The translations under genes and the position numbers were made by a program. Source: Nitrospira sp. UW-LDO-01 (GTDB lineage: Bacteria > Nitrospirota > Nitrospiria > Nitrospirales > Nitrospiraceae). Taken from it: DNA of 39,575 nt. Under the pieces are notes generated by a model that did not search any database, had not been told where the DNA came from, and was given only the letters and a program-made list of their open reading frames with translations. This document shows positions 8,015 to 15,605 of the stretch, piece by piece; position 1 is the stretch's first letter, and each line of letters starts with the position of its first letter. The stretch covers positions 42,264-81,838 of the forward strand of contig NIUT01000146.1 in the NCBI GenBank assembly GCA_002254365.1. The letters run 5' to 3'.

Positions 8015-8207
8015 GTGTGCCTAGGTTTTCGTGTGATTCTACAAGTCTCATATTTATCAACATATCCTTATCCCTTCCCGGTATCTGCGCTCAATACTCA
8101 GGACTTGTTCTCTTTTAGGGGGGCGTGATTTCTCGTAAATAAACCGGTAAGCTTCGGCGACTTCTCTCCTGCTTCGATAGCGGGGCTCACTATGTTGTCT
8201 TGGCGGT

Positions 8208-8366
8208 ATGAGCTATAACGAAGCCGAAACCCGCTTCTATTTGATCGATTTGGTTCTTCGCGGGAAAAATTACAACGAGCATTGGAAGCTCAAGCTCGAA
8301 ACTCCTGCACCAGTTGAACCTACCGGAGTCAAAGATCGCTGCCGTCCAGGAGGTGGTCTATCGTGA
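8208..8366 (+). pseudogene. N-terminal remnant of type I restriction enzyme HsdR
   Basis: The reading frame gives MSYNEAETRFYLIDLVLRGKNYNEHWKLKLETPAPVEPTG and then fails, hitting a TGA after 52 codons. This start is characteristic of one group of type I restriction enzyme R subunits (HsdR), where the full protein is close to 1000 residues. Nothing else of the nuclease or helicase domains follows. Similarity seems to stop near base 8335, where a second unrelated remnant begins. I take it as a deletion scar left by loss of a restriction-modification locus. It is shorter than the ORF track limit. The assignment rests on remembered family sequences. Confidence 0.65.
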
Positions 8367-8472
8367 ACAAGACAACGACGGCTTTATCATTACGGCGTTT
8401 CTGACCCACCGCATTCGATCTTTGGAAAAGAGGAGGCAGGTATGGCCATGGCGGATATTCAGGAGTATTTGA
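8335..8472 (+). pseudogene. C-terminal remnant of a DUF4258-like small protein
   Basis: The frame starting at 8335 has no start codon. It reads AVQEVVYREQDNDGFIITAFLTHRIRSLEKRRQVWP before running out, the typical end of small proteins encoded next to DUF2283 genes (DUF4258-like, toxin-fold). Its 5' part is missing and is replaced by the hsdR remnant. Its 3' end overlaps the ATG of the DUF2283 gene, the natural arrangement for such pairs. Family naming is tentative; the truncation is directly visible. Confidence 0.45.
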
Positions 8473-8666
8473 AACTGATTCCAGCCGTCAATCGAGCTCC
8501 GCAGCACGCCGTCTGACTGACGTACGACGCTGAGGCCGACACATTGTATGTCAACTACAAAAAACCTAGTCATGCCACCGACAGCGAGATGACCGACGAA
8601 GATGTGATCATCCGCTATGAGGGTGATGAGGTTATCGGTTTTACTGTATTGCATGCGAGTAAATGA
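8442..8666 (+). pseudogene. DUF2283 gene interrupted by an in-frame TGA
   Basis: Read through, the 75-codon frame gives MAMADIQEYLKLIPAVNRAPQHAV, then TGA at 8514-8516, then LTYDAEADTLYVNYKKPSHATDSEMTDEDVIIRYEGDEVIGFTVLHASK. The second part is a clear DUF2283 domain, a small protein often paired with a DUF4258-like partner and suspected to act as an antitoxin. Relatives, as I recall them, carry Trp at the position of the stop, so a single TGG to TGA change explains the break. Reading frame and protein pattern are otherwise intact, so the damage looks recent. Reinitiation or read-through cannot be excluded. Confidence 0.7.
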
Positions 8667-9015
8667 CTAAAAAACGGCCTAAATCTTCGCAGATACATTG
8701 TTGCGGTAGTCATCAGGGGTTCAGAAACGACTCCCGGATCAGTCCCGGTTCTGAATCAGAGTCAATGGTGAATGGCGCCTGCATACGCACTCAGACATGT
8801 ATTCCATCCTCGGTCTCAAGTCAGCTTGGGGTAAATCCAACAAACCACCAGTCTGACCATATGGGATCGACCAAGTCTGTGCTCCGAATCCAGAGCAGTC
8901 TTCATTCCCCAGACGGCGAGGATTGCAAAATGGCAGGTCTTGAGGATACAAGTTACGACTGAATTAATTGCGACTGCACTTATGCTCTGTGTAATTCATA
9001 ACATGATCGAGGAAC
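8667..9015. other. Gene-free stretch after the accessory remnants
   Basis: I find no convincing gene. The track ORFs here (8663-8962 plus, 8739-8951 minus) are low in domain-like pattern and lack ribosome sites. The composition is more AT-rich and irregular than in the neighbouring genes, in keeping with decayed DNA. No hairpin, repeat or attachment site was recognised. Confidence 0.4.
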
Positions 9016-9441
9016 ATGGATATCGAAATCGGCTCCAATCTATATAAAAATTTCAACGGAACGATCGAAATCGAGGGGGTTCCGCAAATCCAAGTGGCTC
9101 GCCATCCCTCAACTGGGGCGTTGCTGGTCAATTTTGCACAGTTCGACTCAAATGGCCGGATGTTGGCCAAGGTGGTGGATAGCACGCTGATGTTTAACGA
9201 GCGGCGCGCCTATGAGTTAGCGAAGGCCGACAAACGTCTGACAATGAAGGAAGTGGATTCCGGAAAAGTGGTTCTCCAGCTTGATGTGAAGGAACCTCAG
9301 ACTGTCTCCCTGACTCAGGCCGAGTTCCATACAATGAAAGGCCATCTCCTGCAAGTCACCGCGACGGAGTGGAGGATTGATAAACAACACAAGAGCGGTC
9401 TGACACACGACACCCAGGGAGGTGTGGTTTCTATCGGCTAG
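9016..9441 (+). CDS. Protein of unknown function, beta-rich
   Basis: This is a 141-residue ORF, MDIEIGSNLYKNFNGTIEIEGVPQIQVARHPSTGALLVNFAQFDSNGRMLAKVVDSTLMFNERRAYELAKADKRLTMKEVDSGKVVLQLDV. It has no signal peptide or membrane segment. Alternating hydrophobic residues and many Gly/Asn turns suggest a beta-sheet protein. I do not recognise a family. A purine-rich GAGGAA precedes the ATG but is only one or two bases away, which is unusually close. It borders the accessory remnants and may belong to that imported segment. It converges on clpB across a REP-like pair. Confidence 0.6.
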   Translation: MDIEIGSNLYKNFNGTIEIEGVPQIQVARHPSTGALLVNFAQFDSNGRMLAKVVDSTLMFNERRAYELAKADKRLTMKEVDSGKVVLQLDVKEPQTVSLTQAEFHTMKGHLLQVTATEWRIDKQHKSGLTHDTQGGVVSIG

Positions 9442-9469
9442 TGTGGTGTCTCATAAATTCCTTCACCTT

Positions 9470-9547
9470 CCGTTCGTGGTGAGCCTGTCGAACCATGAAC
9501 GGAACCACTTGAAAACACTTGCCCTTCGACAAGCTCAGGGCGAACGG
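9470..9547. repeat. REP-type inverted pair between convergent genes
   Basis: Element A (9470-9502) is CCGTTCGTGGTGAGCCTGTC plus GAACCATGAACGG, itself a hairpin. Element B (9521-9547), read on the minus strand, is CCGTTCGCCCTGAGCTTGTC plus GAAGGGC. The two share the core CCGTTCG...TGAGCYTGTCGAA in opposite orientation with an 18-base spacer, while the inner stems differ by paired changes (TGGT/ACCA versus GCCCT/AGGGC). This is the form of a REP doublet (REPIN). It lies between the convergent ends of the 9016-9441 gene and clpB and could also end transcription from both sides. Confidence 0.75.
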
Positions 9548-9561
9548 CCAATGTCAAAGTA

Positions 9562-12189
9562 CTAAGGAAACACTACACTAGGGGCCGGTGTCTGCTCTCC
9601 CTCCACGATTGCCGTGACAAGCAAGGCACCATTTTTCATCTCGACTGAAGCGGTATTCCCATCCCGTAGCTCTCCCTTGACCAACAACTTGGCGATTGGT
9701 GTTTCCAGCTCCTGCTGAATGAGGCGCTTTAGTGGTCGTGCTCCGTACACCGGATCGTAGCCGCGTTCACCCAGATGTTGGAGTGCGGCGGGGGAGATGG
9801 CCAACGTGATCCGACGTTCTGCGAGTCTATTGCGGAGCCGTTCCAGCTGAATCTCCACGATCTTGATCAAGTGTTCGGTTCCCAGTGGATGGAACACGAC
9901 GAGTTCATCGACTCGGTTCAAGAACTCCGGGCGGAAATGTTGTCGGAGTTCCCCCATCACGACGGTTCTGACTTGGTCATAGGACGCGCCGCGTTGCTGA
10001 GCTTCAAGAATGTGAGGACTGCCGATGTTGGAGGTCATGATCAGGACGGTATTTTTGAAATCGACCGTACGACCTTGCGAATCGGTCAGCCGTCCGTCAT
10101 CGAGCACTTGTAGTAAAACATTGAAGACATCGTGATGCGCCTTCTCGATTTCATCGAACAAGATCACTGAAAATGGGCGTCGCCGAACTGCTTCGGTCAG
10201 CTGACCACCTTCTTCATAGCCGATGTACCCGGGAGGCGCGCCGATCAGGCGGGCGACGGTGTGCTTTTCCATATACTCGGACATGTCGATTCTTACCAAA
10301 TTCCCTTCGTCATCAAAGAGAATGGCGGCGAGCGCTCTGGCCAATTCAGTTTTTCCGACCCCGGTTGGGCCCAGGAACAGAAACGAGCCAATCGGACGAT
10401 TGGGATCCTTGATGCCGGATCGTGCACGAAGCACCGCGTCTGCCACGGCCCGGACTCCTTCTTCTTGGCCGACGACCCGTTCGTGCAGGAGATCCTCGAG
10501 CTTCAACAGCTTGTCGGTTTCGCCTTCGAGTAACCGCGAGACCGGAACACCGGTCCAACGACTGACGACCGCGGCAATCTCGTCTTCATCGACTTCTTCC
10601 TTGAGCAACCGGGTCTCATCCTGTTTCTTCCCCAACTGTTGCTGTTCTAGCTCGAGCTCTCGTTCCAACCGCGGCAGGTCACCGTAGCGGAGTTCAGCTA
10701 CGCGATTCAGGTCATACGCTCGCTCCGCCTGTTCGATCTTGAGCTTCAGCTCCTCGATGGCTTCGCGGGTCTTGCGAAGCCGAGACACAGAGGTCTTTTC
10801 CGATTCCCATCTGGTTTTCAGCACCTGCATGTCACGCTGCTTTTCGTTCAACTCCGTTTCGAGCGCAGTCAGTCGAGCGGCGCTCGCGGCGTCCTTCTCC
10901 TTCTTCAGCGCCTCGCGTTCAATTTCTAGCTGGAGTACTTTGCGAGAGACTTCATCCAGTTCGGCCGGCAGGCTGTCGATCTCGGTTCTGAGCCGTGCCG
11001 CGGCTTCGTCGACTAAGTCGATGGCTTTATCGGGGAGAAACCGATCGGCAATATAACGATGGGACAGTTTGGCTGCAGCCACCAGCGCGCTGTCTTTGAT
11101 ACGCACGCCATGGTGGACTTCATAGCGTTCCTTGAGGCCACGTAGGATGGAAATAGTGTTTTCCACCGATGGCTGGTCAACTAACACCGTTTGGAAGCGG
11201 CGTTCCAAGGCGGCATCTTTTTCGATATGCTTTCGGTATTCGTCCAGTGTCGTGGCACCGATCAGGTGCAACTCGCCCCGCGCCAGCATCGGTTTCAGGA
11301 GATTGGCGGCATCCATCGCCCCTTCTGCTGCTCCTGCTCCGACGACCGTGTGCAATTCATCGATGAAGAGGAGAATCTGACCTTGGGAGGATTGGATTTC
11401 TTTCAAGACGGCTTTCAAGCGCTCCTCAAACTCACCCCGAAATTTGGCACCGGCAACGAGTGACCCCATATCCAGTGCGAAGAGTTTCTTATGCTTGAGG
11501 CTTTCCGGCACGTCGCCTTTCACGATGCGAATAGCTAGTCCTTCCACGATTGCGGTTTTCCCGACCCCCGGTTCACCGATCAGGACCGGGTTATTCTTTG
11601 TCCGACGAGACAAGATTTGAATGACACGCCTAATTTCATCGTCCCGTCCAATGACGGGATCGACTTTGCCCTGTCCGGCCAATTGAGTCAGATCTCGACC
11701 GTATTTCACCAACGACTGGTAGGTGCTTTCAGGATCGTGACTGGTGACCCGTTGATTCCCTCGTACCTGTTGCAATCCCGCTAAGAGCCGGTCACGAGTC
11801 AGGCCTAGCTTCTTGAAGACCCCTCCCTCCTGAACCATGGCGAGGAGGACATGCTCGACGCTCAAAAAGTCATCTTTCAGCGACTTCTGCTCGTCTTCAG
11901 CATGGTTCAGCACCTGAGTGAGTCGATTCGCAATATGAACTTGACCGGGGGCTGCCCCCGAACCTTGTACTTGAGGTAGCTTTGTCAGCGCCTGTTCAGC
12001 GGCTTGTCTCACGGCAGGAAGTGCGAGACCGGCACCTTCAAGGAGGGCCGGAGTTGTCCCTCCCTCCTGTTCGAGGAGTGCTAAGAGGACATGTTCCACA
12101 TCAATGCCTTGATGACTCCTCCGCTGGGCGTGTCCCGAAGCGGACTGCAGAGCCTCCTGCAACTTGACCGTCATACGATTCATGTCCAT
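9562..12189 (-). CDS. clpB: ClpB disaggregase (AAA+ chaperone)
   Basis: This 875-residue protein has the complete ClpB architecture. An N-terminal Clp_N repeat domain (about 1-145) precedes NBD1 with Walker [10 protein letters not shown] (about 208), a long coiled-coil middle domain (about 400-530, seen as [23 protein letters not shown] and [16 protein letters not shown]) and NBD2 with Walker [10 protein letters not shown]. The protein ends in the D2-small domain ([27 protein letters not shown]). ClpB works with DnaK to extract and refold proteins from aggregates, in the cytoplasm. The ATG at 12189 has AGAGGTG at 12198-12203 (minus strand), eight bases upstream. Nearby genes are unrelated; it is probably transcribed alone. 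Confidence 0.96.
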   Translation of the reverse strand: MDMNRMTVKLQEALQSASGHAQRRSHQGIDVEHVLLALLEQEGGTTPALLEGAGLALPAVRQAAEQALTKLPQVQGSGAAPGQVHIANRLTQVLNHAEDEQKSLKDDFLSVEHVLLAMVQEGGVFKKLGLTRDRLLAGLQQVRGNQRVTSHDPESTYQSLVKYGRDLTQLAGQGKVDPVIGRDDEIRRVIQILSRRTKNNPVLIGEPGVGKTAIVEGLAIRIVKGDVPESLKHKKLFALDMGSLVAGAKFRGEFEERLKAVLKEIQSSQGQILLFIDELHTVVGAGAAEGAMDAANLLKPMLARGELHLIGATTLDEYRKHIEKDAALERRFQTVLVDQPSVENTISILRGLKERYEVHHGVRIKDSALVAAAKLSHRYIADRFLPDKAIDLVDEAAARLRTEIDSLPAELDEVSRKVLQLEIEREALKKEKDAASAARLTALETELNEKQRDMQVLKTRWESEKTSVSRLRKTREAIEELKLKIEQAERAYDLNRVAELRYGDLPRLERELELEQQQLGKKQDETRLLKEEVDEDEIAAVVSRWTGVPVSRLLEGETDKLLKLEDLLHERVVGQEEGVRAVADAVLRARSGIKDPNRPIGSFLFLGPTGVGKTELARALAAILFDDEGNLVRIDMSEYMEKHTVARLIGAPPGYIGYEEGGQLTEAVRRRPFSVILFDEIEKAHHDVFNVLLQVLDDGRLTDSQGRTVDFKNTVLIMTSNIGSPHILEAQQRGASYDQVRTVVMGELRQHFRPEFLNRVDELVVFHPLGTEHLIKIVEIQLERLRNRLAERRITLAISPAALQHLGERGYDPVYGARPLKRLIQQELETPIAKLLVKGELRDGNTASVEMKNGALLVTAIVEGEQTPAPSVVFP

Positions 12190-12235
12190 GGTGATCCACC
12201 TCTAAATGGTGATATTCATCCTGCTGATACGACCA

Positions 12236-12263
12236 GTGATAATCATTTGGCCGGATAAGTCAA
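12236..12263 (-). promoter_or_regulatory. Possible promoter of clpB
   Basis: Read on the minus strand, TTGACT (12263-12258) is followed after 16 bases by TATCAC (12241-12236). The -35 is good and the -10 is moderate. It would give a leader of about 40 bases before the clpB ATG. No CIRCE element or clear heat-shock sigma signature was seen nearby. Confidence 0.35.
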
Positions 12264-12342
12264 CCTGGAAGCTCCGTTCTTATTGCGACGGCGTGACTAG
12301 TGCTTGACCTCTCGCCCGATCCCGACTAGGGTACGCATCAGC

Positions 12343-13176
12343 ATGAGCAATCTCACTTCGGCTACGGTTCAACTCTATCGACATGTGCTGCGTGTGACCT
12401 GGCGTTCGCTGACCAAAAGTTGGATCGCAATGGTCGCGCTTGTCCTCTTCGGGCTGCTCTTTTTGGGTATTGCACGGATTGCTGCTCCGTTGGGTATGGC
12501 CGGCGGTTTTTTACTCGGGATCGTGAACGCCCTCCTGGTGGGAGCCACGCTCCGGTTGATCGAGCAGTCGCTGAGCGCGTCACGAACCCTTGGGTTCAAG
12601 GATGTGACGGAAAGCTTTGGGCATTATTTTTGGGATGTGATTGGTGTTGGTTTTGTATTATGGCTACCGACGCTGTTGCTTGATATGGGTTTACAAGCTA
12701 ATCCTGCGTACGGTCAATTTCTTCTCTCCGCATTCTTGCTTTTGGTCTTCATCTTGTTGAACCCAACGCCGGAAGTGATTTATCAGGTACGACACGACTC
12801 AACCCTTGATGTATTCAAGACATCCTACGAATTTGTGGTGGAACATTGGATCGAATGGTTTCTCCCATTCGTCCTACTTATCTTGCCGGTGGTGCTTTCT
12901 CCGAGCGGGCTGCAAGAATTCTTTTCGCTGTCCGGCCGTGCCGGTCGAGGAGCAGGGTTGGACTTCCTTCAAATTCTGATGCTGCCACTGACGGCAATCG
13001 GAGGATGGTTGTCTTACATTGGTCTCGATTCGGAGGGGCAGGAGATCGTACTTCTCCTCCTCACTCCCCCTGTAGCCATGGCCATCTTGCTGTTCCGTGG
13101 CCATCTTTTTGCCGCACTTCACGGGTCATCCAGGAGACAACGGCTCTTTTCTCACCAATTTGGCACTAGACAGTAA
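12343..13176 (+). CDS. Multi-pass membrane protein of unknown function
   Basis: This is a 277-residue protein with about six hydrophobic segments: WIAMVALVLFGLLFLGIARIA, AGGFLLGIVNALLVGATLRLI, FWDVIGVGFVLWLPTLLLDMG, FLLSAFLLLVFILLNPTPEVIYQ, WFLPFVLLILPVVLSP and VLLLLTPPVAMAILLFRGHLFAALH. Short cytoplasmic loops include PEVIYQVRHDSTLDVFKTSYEFVVEHWIEW. It resembles general integral inner-membrane proteins annotated without function. I do not name a family. The start at 12343 is supported by AGGG at 12328-12331; the track start at 12304 is TTG with no ribosome site. It is divergent from clpB. Confidence 0.7.
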   Translation: MSNLTSATVQLYRHVLRVTWRSLTKSWIAMVALVLFGLLFLGIARIAAPLGMAGGFLLGIVNALLVGATLRLIEQSLSASRTLGFKDVTESFGHYFWDVIGVGFVLWLPTLLLDMGLQANPAYGQFLLSAFLLLVFILLNPTPEVIYQVRHDSTLDVFKTSYEFVVEHWIEWFLPFVLLILPVVLSPSGLQEFFSLSGRAGRGAGLDFLQILMLPLTAIGGWLSYIGLDSEGQEIVLLLLTPPVAMAILLFRGHLFAALHGSSRRQRLFSHQFGTRQ

Positions 13177-13306
13177 CTGTCTGGGCAGATTCTTTTCTGG
13201 AGTGTCAGGTTGGTCCGAGGCATTTTTATCTCCAGGCACGGGTATGCCCTTGTGGTTGGAAGCTGAAATAGTGTATGGAATAACCTACACTTAAGTTCTG
13301 CCCACC

Positions 13307-13312
13307 TATAAT
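13307..13312 (+). promoter_or_regulatory. Possible -10 box of the glrK-type operon
   Basis: A perfect TATAAT lies 25 bases before the histidine kinase ATG. A weak -35 candidate, CCTACA (13284-13289), is spaced 17 bases away. The implied leader would be short, with GAGG at about 13324 as ribosome site. Confidence 0.45.
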
Positions 13313-13336
13313 CGAGTCCGAACGAGGCACGGACTG

Positions 13337-14812
13337 ATGCGACTTTCAATATTTTCAAGGCTGGTTTTGACCTCCCTGGTCATTATTGCAGTGATGGGGG
13401 GAGTGAATCTCTACGCACTCTTTCAACTTCGACAGCTGACGGCCATGAGTACCCAAATGGCGTCGTATCACTACCCCGCCGTTGAATCTGCTAAGAGGCT
13501 GTTAGGGTCACTGTATGCCCAACAGAATAATGAGAAGAAGTTTCTTGCCACGAAAGATCCCACATTCCGTACCAACGTGACGGAAGAAGTTGAAGAGTTT
13601 CAGCGGGTGCTTCATGTGTTGCGAGGGCAGGAAAGTTCCACACGAGGACTGACACTTTTGCAAGAGACCGGTGAGTTATTGAAAGAGCGCGAGCGATTGT
13701 TTGGCAGTGCCTTTCAGGTGGCAACGCGATCGATCCATCCTGCGATCCCAGACTATGAAAGTAAGCGTGACAGCCTCACGGACCGCATGTCGTTCACGTT
13801 GCAGAATTATATCGATCTTCATGAGGCGCGAGTCAGCGTCGGCGTGACTGAATCGCGTGCAAGTGCCGCCCAAGCCGAGGCGGTGACGGAGCAGCTTGTT
13901 CTTGTGGCGTTGATGTTCGGATTGGGGCTGGCCGGGGTGGCAAGCTATACGATTCTGCGCCCTCTCCGCGAACTGCAGGGACATATCAAACACATCGGAC
14001 AGGGGAATTTTGGGGCATCACTCAACATCAAGGCTCCGGCCGAGCTCCGTGAGTTAGTGGATTCTGTGAACTGGATGGGGCGAAAGCTCCAAGAAATCGA
14101 CGAGATGAAAACGGATTTTCTCGCGCATGTGTCCCATGAATTGCGAACACCTATGGCCTCAATTCAGGAGGGGACGAATCTCTTGCTTGATGAGATTCCG
14201 GGGCCTCTAATGCCGGAGCAACGTATGACGCTTCGGATCATGGCTGACAGCAGTAAACGCCTGATGCATCTCATCGCCACGATTCTAGATTTATCGAAAA
14301 TGGAAGCCGGGATGATGGAGTATCGGTTTGTCCCGGTCGATCTCCAGCGGATTGTCGACATCTCCATCAATAAGATTCGTCTTCTTGCCGACTCCAAGCA
14401 TGTCCAATTGGTTTTGGAGCATGCAGGACAGCAGGCTTGGGTCAAAGCGGATGCATCTCGGTTGGAACAGGTTTTCGACAATCTTTTGTCCAATGCGCTG
14501 AAGTTCAGTCCCGAAGGGGGCGTGGTGAAGGTATATCTGAAGCCAGATCTGCAGGCCGGTGTGTTGGAGGTCGCCGTCTCAGATACGGGGCCTGGTATTG
14601 CACCAGAGGACCTGCCACATATCTTTGAACGCTTTTACCAGGGCCGTACCAAGGTCAAGCAGACGGCGGGAAGTGGGTTAGGGTTGGCATTGGTCAAGAA
14701 TGTTGTCGAAGCGCATGGAGGAAGAATCTGGATTGAGAGTGAGAGGGGGAAGGGGGCAACTGTACGGTTTATCCTACGGTTGACGAAGTCGGAAGCGAAA
14801 GGGAAATCGTGA
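13337..14812 (+). CDS. Sensor histidine kinase (GlrK/QseE-like)
   Basis: This 491-residue membrane kinase has TM1 at about residues 8-28, a helical periplasmic sensor region (about 30-183) and TM2 at about 184-204. A HAMP linker (LRPLRELQGHIKHIGQGNFGASLNIKAPAELRELVDSVNWMG) and a HisKA domain follow, with the phospho-acceptor in FLAHVSHELRTPMAS (His267). The HATPase_c domain shows N-box VFDNLLSNALKFSP, G1 SDTGPGIAPEDLPHIFERFYQ and G2 GSGLGLALVK. The gene order kinase, lipoprotein, sigma-54 activator matches enterobacterial glrK-qseG-glrR, and lengths match too. Its stop overlaps the next start (GTGA). Role by analogy: sensing an envelope signal and phosphorylating the GlrR-like activator. Confidence 0.87.
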   Translation: MRLSIFSRLVLTSLVIIAVMGGVNLYALFQLRQLTAMSTQMASYHYPAVESAKRLLGSLYAQQNNEKKFLATKDPTFRTNVTEEVEEFQRVLHVLRGQESSTRGLTLLQETGELLKERERLFGSAFQVATRSIHPAIPDYESKRDSLTDRMSFTLQNYIDLHEARVSVGVTESRASAAQAEAVTEQLVLVALMFGLGLAGVASYTILRPLRELQGHIKHIGQGNFGASLNIKAPAELRELVDSVNWMGRKLQEIDEMKTDFLAHVSHELRTPMASIQEGTNLLLDEIPGPLMPEQRMTLRIMADSSKRLMHLIATILDLSKMEAGMMEYRFVPVDLQRIVDISINKIRLLADSKHVQLVLEHAGQQAWVKADASRLEQVFDNLLSNALKFSPEGGVVKVYLKPDLQAGVLEVAVSDTGPGIAPEDLPHIFERFYQGRTKVKQTAGSGLGLALVKNVVEAHGGRIWIESERGKGATVRFILRLTKSEAKGKS

Positions 14813-15579
14813 AAACGAAGACATCTCTTATGCCAATCAGTTGCGGTATTCTGTCTTTCTTGCTCGCTGGATGTGCAGCGTGGACGACGTCCGTCCCTGC
14901 CTCTCATCCTTATTTCGCAACGAGTCCACTAGAAGAGGCTAGTTTTCAAGCGCTTGCAAAGAAACAGAAGGAATTAGTCTCGCGATGCGCTCAATCACAC
15001 TCGTGTAGGGAAGTGTATTTTACGCTTGGACTCCTTAGCCTCTATCAAAGTCGCGAAGTTGCAGCGAAATATTTTGAAAAAGTTATCGCTGTCGCTCCAA
15101 CGGGACCGGTTACGGAGACGAGTAAAGCCTGGCTGCAAGTCATCCAGAAATCCGTTGTTCCTGGGGAGAAGGGATGGTCTCAATCCGTATTAACTGCTCC
15201 CGCGATTGCAGAGGCACACACATCACTAGCGATGGTGACGGATCGTTTGGTCCAGAACTTGCTTAGTGAGCAGTCGTTGATACAACAATTCCTTGCCTCG
15301 AAGAATGATGAGTCGGAGGCAATGGAGGCGTTACGGCGGGAACTGGCAGAGCGAGATCGAAGAATCGAGACCCTCCTTTCTAAGAAAGATTCGACAAAGG
15401 GATCGGCAGATCCAGTCACGATGCAAAAACAACTAGCTGAACGAGAGAAGAAGATCGAAGAGCTCTCTTCTCAACTTGAGGCATTGAAGCGAATTGATCA
15501 AGAGATGCGCGAAAAGGTTCGTCCGATCCGTCCCCCGTTGACGACGGTTCCTATCCCGAGCCAAGAAACGACACCCTAA
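14809..15579 (+). CDS. QseG-like outer-membrane lipoprotein
   Basis: This 256-residue lipoprotein begins MKTKTSLMPISCGILSFLLAGCAAW, with lipobox LAGC (Cys22). The residue after Cys is Ala, favouring the outer membrane. Residues 40-115 look like a helical-repeat region (AKKQKELVSRCAQSHSCREVYFTLGLLSLYQSREVAAKYFEKVIAVAP) with a TPR-like feel, and 160-240 form a coiled coil. Sequence similarity to E. coli QseG is not evident by eye, but position between kinase and sigma-54 regulator, size and lipoprotein nature all match. QseG in enterobacteria binds and stimulates the kinase. It starts with GTG in a GTGA overlap with the kinase stop, so translation is coupled. Confidence 0.75.
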   Translation: MKTKTSLMPISCGILSFLLAGCAAWTTSVPASHPYFATSPLEEASFQALAKKQKELVSRCAQSHSCREVYFTLGLLSLYQSREVAAKYFEKVIAVAPTGPVTETSKAWLQVIQKSVVPGEKGWSQSVLTAPAIAEAHTSLAMVTDRLVQNLLSEQSLIQQFLASKNDESEAMEALRRELAERDRRIETLLSKKDSTKGSADPVTMQKQLAEREKKIEELSSQLEALKRIDQEMREKVRPIRPPLTTVPIPSQETTP

Positions 15580-15605
15580 CTGAAAGATAGAAAGATAAGG
15601 TGATC

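Noticed and set aside
8358-8654. 98-residue minus-strand ORF
   Set aside because: It is antisense to the DUF4258-like and DUF2283 remnants, whose sense-strand protein patterns are much stronger.
8663-8962. 99-residue plus-strand ORF
   Set aside because: Composition is Ser/His/Gln/Cys rich without hydrophobic core, no ribosome site, and it begins inside the end of the DUF2283 remnant.
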